64,000 bases of DNA. Origin: Paraneptunicella aestuarii (GTDB taxonomy: Bacteria > Pseudomonadota > Gammaproteobacteria > Enterobacterales > Alteromonadaceae). This document shows positions 54,145-62,516 of this stretch, piece after piece. Every line of letters begins with the position of its first letter. Position 1 is the first letter of the stretch. A program made the position numbers and the translations under genes. The stretch covers positions 2,976,001 through 3,040,000 of the forward strand of contig NZ_CP074570.1 of NCBI RefSeq assembly GCF_019900845.1, read 5' to 3'. The notes under the pieces were generated by a model. It searched no databases. It worked only from the letters and a program-made list of their open reading frames with translations, and was not told the origin of the DNA.

Positions 54145-54604
54145 GTTGCAACCAAACCTCAGGGCGAAGTGCCCGTGAAACCACATTAACTCCTCAGCCT
54201 GACGCTGAATCAAATGTTGCAACCAAACCTCAGGGCGAAGTGCCCGTGAAACACTAGGGGTTGTGCAATTTCTTCACTAGGGGGTGGTTGCAACCAAACC
54301 TCAGGGCGAAGTGCCCGTGAAACATATGATCACCGAAACTGTAAACACCGTGTCCACGTTGCAACCAAACCTCAGGGCGAAGTGCCCGTGAAACAAAGCC
54401 CCGATAGGTCTGACATCGGGGCTTTTTGTTGCAACCAAACCTCAGGGCGAAGTGCCCGTGAAACACGCAGAGGTCTATTGCCCCTAGTACATTGGATGGT
54501 TGCAACCAAACCTCAGGGCGAAGTGCCCGTGAAACATGGAGTCAGGCGGAGCAATACACACGCTACAGAAGTTGCAACCAAACCTCAGGGCGAAGTGCCC
54601 GTGA

Positions 54605-54769
54605 CGAATCTTTCGGGAGAAGATTCGAACATGCTTTAGCATGGCTCCGAAGGAGTGAGCGCAGGGAAAGCGCGAATAAACATGGTTGGAGTTAGCAAGG
54701 TTGTAACAGACACAACGGTTGTTGATTCTCTAGATTCCGGCTCGTAGGCCGGAATGACGACGGACTGAT
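54605..54769. repeat. Hairpin-string element in array 3 with 18-nt target duplication
   Basis: A 165-bp insertion flanked on both sides by AGGGCGAAGTGCCCGTGA (54587-54604 and 54770-54787), which is part of the array 3 repeat. Opens with CGAATCTT/AAGATTCG, then CATGC/GCATG, and ends with the GCCGG..CCGGA palindrome and GACGGACTGAT. Confidence 0.9.
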
Positions 54770-54928
54770 AGGGCGAAGTGCCCGTGAAACCTGACCATAC
54801 ATCTAACGTATTAATCACGGGTGGTTGCAACCAAACCTCAGGGCGAAGTGCCCGTGAAACTTTACAAATAGTTATCTAACTTTTTCAGCATCATGTTGCA
54901 ACCAAACCTCAGGGCGAAGTGCCCGTGA

Positions 54929-55237
54929 CAAATCCATCGGGAATGGATTTGAACATGCTTTAGCATGGGCCCGATGGGGGTGAGGCTCCGGTCTGCGAAG
55001 CAGATTTGGCGTAATAGGTAATTACGCCAAAAGGAACGAACGACGCGACAGGACGTCGCGGCTGGAACCAAGTACCATGGAAGGGTTAAGCAGCCGTAAA
55101 CTCGTTGTCGATTCAATGAAAGTTATATCCATGGATGGGACGAATAAACGTGGTTGGAGTTAGCAAGGTTGTAACAGACACAACCGTTGTTGATTCTCTG
55201 GATTCCGGCTCGGAGGCCGGAATGACGACGGATTGAT
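54929..55237. repeat. Longer hairpin-string element in array 3
   Basis: About 309 bp inside a repeat and flanked by GGGCGAAGTGCCCGTGA. It opens with CAAATCCAT/ATGGATTTG and includes the module with TTTGGCGTAAT/ATTACGCCAAA and CGCGAC..GTCGCG. Confidence 0.87.
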
Positions 55238-55326
55238 TGGGCGAAGTGCCCGTGAAACCGACTAATTCAGGGAGTTTAAAGCCACATGCAGAGTTGCAAC
55301 CAAACCTCAGGGCGAAGTGCCCGTGA

Positions 55327-56395
55327 CGAATCTTTCGGGAGAAGATTCGAACATGCTTTAGCATGGCTCCGAAGGAGTGAGCGCAGGGAAAGCGCGAATA
55401 AACATGGTTGGAGTTAGCAAGGTTGTAACAGACACAACCGTTGTTGATTCTCTAGATTCCGGCTCGTAGGCCGCTATGACGACGGACTGATAGGGCGAAG
55501 TGCCCGTGACAAAAATGTCGGGAACATTTTTGAATAGCCGAAGGCTAGCCCCGAAGGGGTGAGCGCAGGGAAAGCGCGAATAAACGTGGTTGGAGTTAGC
55601 AAGGTTGTAACAGACACAACCGTTGTTGATTCTCTAGATTCCGGCTCGTAGGCCGGAATGACGACGGACTTATTGGGCGAAGTGCCCGTGACAAATCCAT
55701 CGGGAATGTTTTATGTCGCACTTCCATGTGCTCCACTTGCTTCGCAAGCCAGCTAACGCTGTTCTGATTTGTTCCAACAAATCTTGGTGAACATGCTTTA
55801 GCATGGGCCCGATGGGGGTGAGGCTCCGGTCTGCGTCAGCAGATTTGGCGTAATAGGTAATTACGCCAAAAGGAACGAACGACGCGACAGGAAGTCGCGG
55901 CTGGAACCAAGCACCATGGATGGGTTAAACAACCGTAAACTCGTTGTCGCTTCAATGAAAGTTATACCCATGGATGAGACGAATAAACGTGGTTGAATGT
56001 GGTGCAGTTCAGGTAGACACAACTGTTGTTGATTCTCTGGTTTTTTATTCTCTTGCATCGGGCTCGTAGGCCGGAATGACGGAGGACTGATAGGGCGAAG
56101 TGCCCGTGACAAAAATGTCGGGAACGTTTTATGTCGCACTTCCATGTGCTCCACTTGCTTCGCAAGCCAGCTAACGCTGTTCTGATTTGTTCCAACAAAT
56201 CTTGGTGAGCATGCTTTAGCATGGGCCCGATGGGGGTGAGTCTCAGGGATGAGACGAATAAACGTGGTTGAATATGGTGCGGTTCAAATAGGTACAACCG
56301 TTGTTGATTCTCTGTTTTTTTATTCTCTTGCATCGGGCTCGTAGGCCGGAATGACGACGGATTGATTGGGCAAAGTGCCGGTGACAAATCCATAT
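55327..56395. repeat. Chain of four hairpin-string elements replacing the middle of array 3
   Basis: Elements joined by repeat-derived hairpins near 55494, 55676, 56094 and 56374 (the last as GGGCAAAGTGCC). Opening hairpins are CGAATCTT/AAGATTCG, CAAAAATGT/ACATTTTTG (55511) and others. No spacer-like sequence lies between them. The chain breaks off near 56395, where the region next to the DUF1501 gene begins. Confidence 0.82.
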
Positions 56396-56499
56396 TGGTG
56401 AGCTCAGCCCAAAAGAAAAAGGCACCCACCCGTTAAGGATGAAGAGCCTTGCTTGTGTGACATAAACCAGATTTACAGCGTTAACCAGAACCAGTCTGA

Positions 56500-57849
56500 C
56501 TAAGAACGAAAATAGTTTATATCGTTATTAAACTGATGCAGGTTGGGGAATAATTCATTGATGTCCGGTTGAGATACGCCAAACCATGTGGCTAACGACG
56601 CAAACATTTGCTCGTTCGCTGTGGTTGGGATCAAGTTGAAGTCGACGGTTTGCTCCGGCATATCACCGTAGATCTTGTTCCCATCAACGGAACCGCCCAG
56701 TATCAGTTGATGCCCTGCCCAGCCGTGGTCGGTTCCATCGCCATTGGAGCGCAATGAGCGACCAAATTCAGACATGGTAAAGGTAGTCACTTCGTTTTCG
56801 ATGCCTTTTACCTGGGTGTCTTGATAAAAACTGGCTAGCGCTTCACTCAGCGTAGTTAACAAGGCCGGGTGCGTATTAACCTGATTTTTATGGGTATCAA
56901 AGCCTCCTAGCCCGACAAAAAAGATTTGCCGCCCTACTCCATTCGCTCTGCCAATTTCAATTAGTTTGGCGACGGTATTCAGCTGAGTGCCAAGGTTTGT
57001 GGCTGGATAAGTTACTGTACTGTCAGCCACCGCCGCTATTTGGGTTGCCAAACTAGCGTTATTATCAATGGCGCTGCTGTAAAGGTCGAAAAAGGCTTGT
57101 TGTAAACGATTACTGGTGGAGAAATTCGTCCTGTAGTTATTAATCGCGTTGGTACGGGTTGATAACAGCCCGGTGCCCGTTGTCAGAAACGATGTCTCAA
57201 TAAACCCGTCCGAATTAGTGGCGTAGGGACTGTAGCGTATGCCCTGTTGCCAGGTATTCGTTCCGCCAAGACTGATATCACGAATAAAGTTAGCCTCCTG
57301 TACGGCATTATTGTTGTGCCAGCTATCTAACATACGACCGCCCCAACCGCCCATTTTCTGGTTCAGGTCGGCACCCCGCATCCAGTTTTCCTGAGAGCCG
57401 TCATGCGCATACAATCCGTGTGGCTTTTTGGCGTTGCTGTTTACACTGCCGTCACTGTTATACATGGGAACAACAAGAGGGCCAACGTTACCCTGAATCG
57501 CTAATGCGCCATTATTGAACAAGGTTCTTAATGCGCTCATGTTCTGATCAAAGGCGATACCATCCGCGAATGTCATGTTGGCTGGCGTAACTTCAAGCCC
57601 CAATGGGCGAGCCAGATTGCCTCGCACATCTTCATAGGCTTGCCTTGACGCGCCAGTCATCGGGGTAAACATATTAAAGGAGTCGTTTCCACCATACAGA
57701 AACACACAGACCAAGGCTTTGTAATCGCTGCCGGGAGTCGCAGCTGCACTGACCATGCGCAAACCAGACGAGACATAAGCCGCAGCGCCAAGGCTCCCCA
57801 TAACGGCTTGTTTGATAAAAGCGCGGCGATTAATACGTAAATCTTTCAT
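56500..57849 (-). CDS. DUF1501 family protein with Tat signal
   Basis: A 449-aa exported protein. The N-terminus NRRAFIKQAVMGSLGAAAY is a twin-arginine-type signal. The DUF1501 pattern follows: VCVFLYGGNDSFNMFTP near residue 50 and TFTMSEFGRSLRSNGDGTDH near the end. DUF1501 proteins are sulfatase-like exported proteins of unknown function, usually encoded with DUF1800. It starts 15 bp after the DUF1800 stop. The gene lies inside what was once CRISPR array 3. Confidence 0.92.
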   Translation of the reverse strand: MKDLRINRRAFIKQAVMGSLGAAAYVSSGLRMVSAAATPGSDYKALVCVFLYGGNDSFNMFTPMTGASRQAYEDVRGNLARPLGLEVTPANMTFADGIAFDQNMSALRTLFNNGALAIQGNVGPLVVPMYNSDGSVNSNAKKPHGLYAHDGSQENWMRGADLNQKMGGWGGRMLDSWHNNNAVQEANFIRDISLGGTNTWQQGIRYSPYATNSDGFIETSFLTTGTGLLSTRTNAINNYRTNFSTSNRLQQAFFDLYSSAIDNNASLATQIAAVADSTVTYPATNLGTQLNTVAKLIEIGRANGVGRQIFFVGLGGFDTHKNQVNTHPALLTTLSEALASFYQDTQVKGIENEVTTFTMSEFGRSLRSNGDGTDHGWAGHQLILGGSVDGNKIYGDMPEQTVDFNLIPTTANEQMFASLATWFGVSQPDINELFPNLHQFNNDINYFRS

Positions 57850-57864
57850 GATATTTCCCTCTGA

Positions 57865-59460
57865 TTAACGTTGAATGGCAAATTCGGGACTTAAAAACAA
57901 CATGATCATCACGTTGCCAATGGCGTCCTGATCGAAAAATTGATTTTTACGCGTGCCGTCTGCTCTTAAATCTTTGTCGCGGGTAACTTGCAATAAACCA
58001 ATAACTTGCGCACGCAATGCCGCGCTCATTTGCCCTTGAGTAAACATCAGGTCGATATAATCTGCATAAGCATTTAAGCCCGCTTCTCTGGTATCGTAAC
58101 TCTCAATAAGTGCAGCGAGACTGTCATAACGAGAGGTTTTGAACCGGACTTCATTGAGCCAGAAGTTGTTCGTTGTTATCCATCGGTCTTCACTGTTAAT
58201 TTGGAATTCTGGCGAAACCATGCCTTCTGGCAAACCGGGTTGAGTAAAGTCGAATCTGAAAAAGTTAAACACTGAATTCGCAACCAGCGGCGCTTGCCCA
58301 ATGCTTCCCTCAAGGCCGTAATAATAGGGAGCATCGCCTTCAGGATAGACATCCAACGCTCTGAAGTAATTGGTTAGCATGATGATGGGTTCTTTTAACT
58401 TACCGTAATTGTCAGCATTGCCGGATACATGACCATTGCGAGCTTCATCGTCTAGAAAAATGGCCTTGGCTACCGCAGCCATATCGCCTTTCACGCCTTT
58501 GCCATTATTATTAAAAACGGCGGCAACCCGTGCGACATAAGCCGGTGTTGGATTGGATGTAATCAAAAGCTGGATTAATCGTTTACTGACAAAAGGCGCG
58601 ATGTTCTGATGCGCAAAGATATCATCCAATGCCGCATCAATATCTGATTTCACACTATCTGGATTAGCAGGCAATACCGTGGAAAGTAACTGTTTTTCCG
58701 ACACATCATGCTTGGAATAGTTTGCGGTCATGGGAGTTTCCATCGTGGCAAATCGTTCGTCACATCTGTCGGCATAACATAAGCCAGTGAACACTTTGGC
58801 AAAGCCCTTTATCTGTTCCTGAGAATAAGTGGCAACGGGTTCGCCATCTTGTAATTGATATTCACCGTTTTGTTGCAGTAAATAAGGACCCAAAGACATC
58901 AGCTGCATAATTTCGCGAGCATAGTTTTCATCGGCCTCACTCGCTCCGTCACCATCATGTGCTTCGTTGGGTGAATAGGTTAAATAGGTGCCCATCACCG
59001 GATGCATGGTCACGTCATACATCAGGTCTCGGTAGTTACCCAAAGCACCATTAATCAGAGTGTCGTAGTAATACATCAAGCCGGATTGCTTCCTGAGCAT
59101 GATGTTACCAACTTGCGATACCACAAATATCTCACTTAAGGCGTATGCCATGCGCTGACGTAACTGGTCTTCAGCATGAAGTGCCGTTTTAAACCATACG
59201 TTAATTCGTTGATGATTGGATCTTGCCAGGTCACCTTCCGGGAGATAAGGGCGATGCAAGGTGGCTGGCAAACTCAATTGCTGATCAATCCACGCTTCCG
59301 CCGTCATGGTTTTCAGCTTTTCAACCTCTGAGGCTGTAGGCCCAAAAGTCGCTTGCTGTAATAAGCGGGCGGCATCAGCGGGCTCCATGGCAAAAGTGCT
59401 TGATGTCATCACAACGCTGAATAACAGCAGCCCATGTAATAGGCGCGTTTTAACGCGCAT
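57865..59460 (-). CDS. DUF1800 family protein
   Basis: A 531-aa exported protein with a signal peptide (LLHGLLLFSVVMTSSTFAME) and the DUF1800 pattern: DAARLLQQATFGPTASEVEK near the start, LRQRMAYALSEIFVVS, and YAREIMQLMSLG. I start it at ATG 59460; the frame is open to 59571 but only this start gives a signal peptide. It forms an operon with the DUF1501 gene. Function unknown. Confidence 0.92.
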   Translation of the reverse strand: MRVKTRLLHGLLLFSVVMTSSTFAMEPADAARLLQQATFGPTASEVEKLKTMTAEAWIDQQLSLPATLHRPYLPEGDLARSNHQRINVWFKTALHAEDQLRQRMAYALSEIFVVSQVGNIMLRKQSGLMYYYDTLINGALGNYRDLMYDVTMHPVMGTYLTYSPNEAHDGDGASEADENYAREIMQLMSLGPYLLQQNGEYQLQDGEPVATYSQEQIKGFAKVFTGLCYADRCDERFATMETPMTANYSKHDVSEKQLLSTVLPANPDSVKSDIDAALDDIFAHQNIAPFVSKRLIQLLITSNPTPAYVARVAAVFNNNGKGVKGDMAAVAKAIFLDDEARNGHVSGNADNYGKLKEPIIMLTNYFRALDVYPEGDAPYYYGLEGSIGQAPLVANSVFNFFRFDFTQPGLPEGMVSPEFQINSEDRWITTNNFWLNEVRFKTSRYDSLAALIESYDTREAGLNAYADYIDLMFTQGQMSAALRAQVIGLLQVTRDKDLRADGTRKNQFFDQDAIGNVMIMLFLSPEFAIQR

Positions 59461-59877
59461 ATTCAATTTATGTTGTTGTCCTGAATACAATAAGGAAATC
59501 TTATTGCCTACAGACAAACAAGTAATATAAAAGTCACTCCATAGCACTCTCATCACTGTATACACTCCCAATAATATTTATGTAGATTCAAATGGCATAT
59601 TTAAAAGCTTTCGAAAGATACTGATTTGTGAAAGAAGCTTTCACGAAGAGATAAAAAGAACCTTAGCAGAAGGATAAAATATTTAACCTTCAATTTTTAA
59701 TTTAAACACAGGATGCAACGATACGGTTATATTTTCTGGTATTAAAAAATACCAATGATTATTTTTTTCCTTACGTGACAAAAAATTAAGCCAGGATCAC
59801 AAACAAGAAAAAATCAATTTTAGCAAGAAGATATGAAAGCAGAGGGATGTCATCAAAGAAGATAGAATAGCCATGCA
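59461..59877. other. Upstream region of the DUF1800/DUF1501 operon
   Basis: AT-rich sequence with an imperfect inverted repeat around AAAGCTTTCGAAAG (about 59607-59620) and GAAGCTTTCAC (about 59634-59644). It probably holds the operon promoter. No gene is seen. Confidence 0.4.
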
Positions 59878-60135
59878 TTAGCAGATTTGGCGTAATAGGT
59901 AATTACGCCAAAAGGAACGAACGACGCGACAAGACGTCGTGGCAGGAACCAAATACCACGAATAGGTTAAACAACCGTAAACTCGTTGTCGCTTCAATGA
60001 AAGTAATATCCAGGGACAGCGCGAATAAACGTGGTTGGAGTTAGCAAGGTTGTAACAGACACAACTGTTGTTGATTCTCTGGTTTTTTATTCTCTTGCAT
60101 CGGGCTCGGAGGCCTGAATGACGTAGGGATTGATT
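59878..60135. repeat. Hairpin-string element, right half of the split array 3 chain
   Basis: Begins within the CAGATTTGGCGTAATAGG module and runs through the CGACGCGAC part and TTGTTGATTCTCTGG arm to TTGATT, then joins a CRISPR repeat hairpin. It completes a chain interrupted at about 56395. Confidence 0.8.
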
Positions 60136-60210
60136 GGGCAAAGTGCCCGTGAAACTTGATTGCTACCATCCTCTAAGCCCTCTCATACCGTTACAAGCAA
60201 ACCTCAGGGG
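60136..60210 (+). CRISPR. Detached end of array 3: half repeat, one spacer, degenerate terminal repeat
   Basis: GGGCAAAGTGCCCGTGAAAC (60136-60155) is the second half of a 37-nt repeat. It is followed by a 34-nt spacer (60156-60189), then GTTACAAGCAAACCTCAGGG (60190-60209), which differs from the repeat start at a few positions and loses similarity afterwards, as terminal repeats do. Confidence 0.85.
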
Positions 60211-60560
60211 ACAGCCCCATCATATTCATCAACATCAACTTCCCCAAATATCCACTTTAAACGCCCCCTTCACAATCACTAACACTTTGATCTATGCCAA
60301 ACCCGCCCAAACTTCTATCCCTCTTTATCGCTTTCACCCTTCATTTATTATCCTTTTAAGCCTAAAATGGCTCCCGTGTGGGAAACGGGTCATTGTTCAT
60401 TAGATGACCTTCGCTAAAAATGTTTAATAAACGCTCATTCCTCTCATAAAGGATAAAAAAGCAATAAAATTTATTTTTTTCTATGTAACTGCATCCAAAG
60501 TGGATAGTCGGTGTATCTAAGTAAATACATTGTTTTTATTAATCTACAAGAAGGTGATTT
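60211..60560. other. Intergenic region before the sigma factor operon
   Basis: About 350 bp, T- and A-rich toward the right. It should hold the promoter of the plus-strand operon starting at 60561. I see no site clear enough to name. Confidence 0.4.
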
Positions 60561-60908
60561 ATGGATGGAATTTATGTTCCAATTATTGCGTCAATCTGTA
60601 TTGCAGTTGCATTTATTGTTTTTTCTTTTCTGAATAGCCGCAATCACTCGGAGGTTCATAAAACCATTCGAGCCACATTGGAAAACGGCACTCAACTTAC
60701 TCCCGACCTGGTTGAACAGCTCAACACATATCGTGCTACCGGCATAGCAGATTTGCGCCGCGGCATTATTATTACCTCAATCGGCGTAGCGACATTCGTT
60801 GCAGGCATCATTACAGATGCAATGAGAGAATTCGGCACCGTTGGCGTTTTTCCACTTTTCATGGGAATAGGTTTTCTGATCGTCTGGAAACTAAACCAAA
60901 ACAAATAA
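60561..60908 (+). CDS. DUF6249-like small membrane protein
   Basis: A 115-aa protein with an N-terminal span (IASICIAVAFIVFSFL), a soluble middle (RATLENGTQLTPDLVEQL) and two further spans at the C-terminus. The middle RATGIADLRRGIIITSIG is typical of small membrane proteins encoded before ECF sigma factors in marine gammaproteobacteria, assigned to DUF6249. It lies 15 bp before the sigma gene, with an AAGGTG ribosome-binding site. Confidence 0.75.
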   Translation: MDGIYVPIIASICIAVAFIVFSFLNSRNHSEVHKTIRATLENGTQLTPDLVEQLNTYRATGIADLRRGIIITSIGVATFVAGIITDAMREFGTVGVFPLFMGIGFLIVWKLNQNK

Positions 60909-60923
60909 GATTAAGTAGTAGTT

Positions 60924-61457
60924 ATGAATCACAGTGACAACGATTTGATTGCCGTCTTCCTCACCAATAGTGATGAAGACGCGTTCAACCAACTGGTCAC
61001 TCGTTATCAATCTCAAGTCAGGCAATTTCTCCGACGCTTAACAGCCGGAGATCACGCCTTGGCGGATGATTTGGCGCAAGAAACCTTTATGAAAATGTTT
61101 TCATCTTTGAACAGTTTTAGAGGCGACTCCAAGCTATCAACCTGGCTACACAAAATTGCCTATCATTGCTTTTTGCGTAGTCAGGAAAAAGACGCTAAAT
61201 ATGAATTGATTGACGATTCAAACCTACACTCCCCTGCTCCTTTTATCACGCATGAGACAAACGACATCATGCTTGAGCAACTTATGGCTAAATTAAGCAT
61301 CGACGAAAGAACCATGCTGACACTAGCCTACGCAGCAGGTATGAGTCATTCTGAAATAGCCACAGTTACTGGCTCGGCCATAGGCACTATTAAGTCACAT
61401 ATTACCCGAGGCAAAGCCAAGCTGACCCAAATACTCAATAATGAGGAGGCTGCATGA
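60924..61457 (+). CDS. ECF-type RNA polymerase sigma factor
   Basis: A 177-aa sigma-70 family factor. Region 2 has FNQLVTRYQSQVRQFLRRLT, ADDLAQETFMKMF and SKLSTWLHKIAYHCFL. Region 4 has ERTMLTLAYAAGMSHSEIAT and GTIKSHITRGKAKL. It overlaps the next gene (ATGA), which probably encodes its partner, and may direct transcription of the transporter genes downstream. Confidence 0.93.
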   Translation: MNHSDNDLIAVFLTNSDEDAFNQLVTRYQSQVRQFLRRLTAGDHALADDLAQETFMKMFSSLNSFRGDSKLSTWLHKIAYHCFLRSQEKDAKYELIDDSNLHSPAPFITHETNDIMLEQLMAKLSIDERTMLTLAYAAGMSHSEIATVTGSAIGTIKSHITRGKAKLTQILNNEEAA

Positions 61458-61774
61458 ACTCTCAAGAAGTCTCGTTTGAGCAAATGCTCAGTTATAAAGC
61501 CGAACTTCCCGACAATGGTTTTAGTCAACAGGTTCTGGCTGACATTAAGAAACAGCAAAGAGTACGTAAATGGGTGCTAGGTGGCATGTTATTGCTCGCT
61601 CCCATTATCGCTTTACTTATTATGCCCAGCGAATTTAACGCGCTATCTATTCTTGTGGAACCAATGTCGATCTTGTCTGACATTGCCAAAAATCTGCCTC
61701 TGCAAGGCTCTACAATGATGTTACTTGTCACCGTATTAATGATTGGTGCCGTCAGCAACATCGACAACGTTTAA
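61454..61774 (+). CDS. Small membrane protein, possible anti-sigma factor
   Basis: A 106-aa protein with a short soluble N-terminal part (FEQMLSYKAELPDNGFSQQV) and two hydrophobic segments (WVLGGMLLLAPIIALLIM and MMLLVTVLMIGAVSNI). Position right after the sigma gene, with a 4-nt overlap, suggests an anti-sigma role, but no zinc-binding or ASD motif is visible. Confidence 0.65.
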   Translation: MNSQEVSFEQMLSYKAELPDNGFSQQVLADIKKQQRVRKWVLGGMLLLAPIIALLIMPSEFNALSILVEPMSILSDIAKNLPLQGSTMMLLVTVLMIGAVSNIDNV

Positions 61775-61796
61775 CTCCGAATAAAAAAGGTATGAC

Positions 61797-62516
61797 ATGC
61801 AACATTCACCAATAAAACTAACTGGAGTATCCAAAGTTTACGACAGTGAACTTGTCGAAACTCACGCTTTATCCGATATTAATCTGGAAATAGCAGCTGG
61901 CGATTATGTCTCTATTTCTGGTCCATCAGGCTGTGGAAAATCAACCCTGCTTTCTATTTTAGGCTTGTTAGACACCCCCACCAGCGGACAATATCTCATC
62001 GACGGTATCGACGTTACATCATTAGACTTCAACCAAAGCGCAGAAATTCGCAACGAAAAAATCGGTTTTGTATTCCAGTCTTTCAACCTGATTGATGAGC
62101 TAAATGCGTTCGACAACGTCGCTTTACCACTTCGTTATAGTATGAAAAGCCGTTCTGCCGATGAAATCGAAAAGCTGGTCAATAGAGCACTAGAAATGGT
62201 GGATATGTCACACCGCAAAATGCACTTTCCTAACCAGCTTTCTGGTGGACAACAACAGCGTATCGCCATTGCTCGCGCTATCGTTCATCACCCAACTATA
62301 CTGCTGGTTGACGAACCAACCGGAAACCTCGATACAAAAAGTGGTGACATGGTGATGCAACTATTGGCAGACCTGAATGAAAAAGGTGTCACCATCTGCA
62401 TGGTGACGCACGACGCTCGCTATGCCAACGCCACAAAAACGCAATTGAAACTGAAAGATGGTGTTCTGATGCAAGGTAAACCTGCCGAAAAAGCGATAGC
62501 GGAAGTAGCCGTATGA
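61797..62516 (+). CDS. ABC transporter ATPase, MacB/LolD type
   Basis: A 239-aa ATPase. Walker A is GPSGCGKST, the signature is LSGGQQQRIAIARAI, and Walker B is ILLVDEPTGNLD. This is the class that drives MacB/FtsX permeases. Its stop overlaps the start of the permease gene (ATGA). Confidence 0.93.
   Translation: MQHSPIKLTGVSKVYDSELVETHALSDINLEIAAGDYVSISGPSGCGKSTLLSILGLLDTPTSGQYLIDGIDVTSLDFNQSAEIRNEKIGFVFQSFNLIDELNAFDNVALPLRYSMKSRSADEIEKLVNRALEMVDMSHRKMHFPNQLSGGQQQRIAIARAIVHHPTILLVDEPTGNLDTKSGDMVMQLLADLNEKGVTICMVTHDARYANATKTQLKLKDGVLMQGKPAEKAIAEVAV

Larger units (their letters stand above)
54145..55326 (+). CRISPR. CRISPR array 3 (37-nt repeat), plus strand
   Basis: Repeats start at 54145, 54216, 54287, 54358, 54428, 54499, 54571, 54824, 54895 and 55293; the 7th, 9th and 10th are split by hairpin elements. 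Each begins GTTGCAACCAAACC and ends GTGCCCGTGAAAC. Nine spacers of 33-35 nt lie at 54182, 54253, 54324, 54395, 54465, 54536, 54791, 54861 and 55259. A tenth spacer and a degenerate terminal repeat lie at 60156-60210. The repeat shares its GTGAAAC end and the hairpin arms with arrays 1 and 2 but differs in the other half. Confidence 0.95.

Noticed and set aside
54254..55364. Several reading frames of 60-90 aa in array 3 containing repeated FHGHFALRFGCN-like units
   Set aside because: They are translations of CRISPR repeats and hairpin elements, which lack stop codons in some frames.
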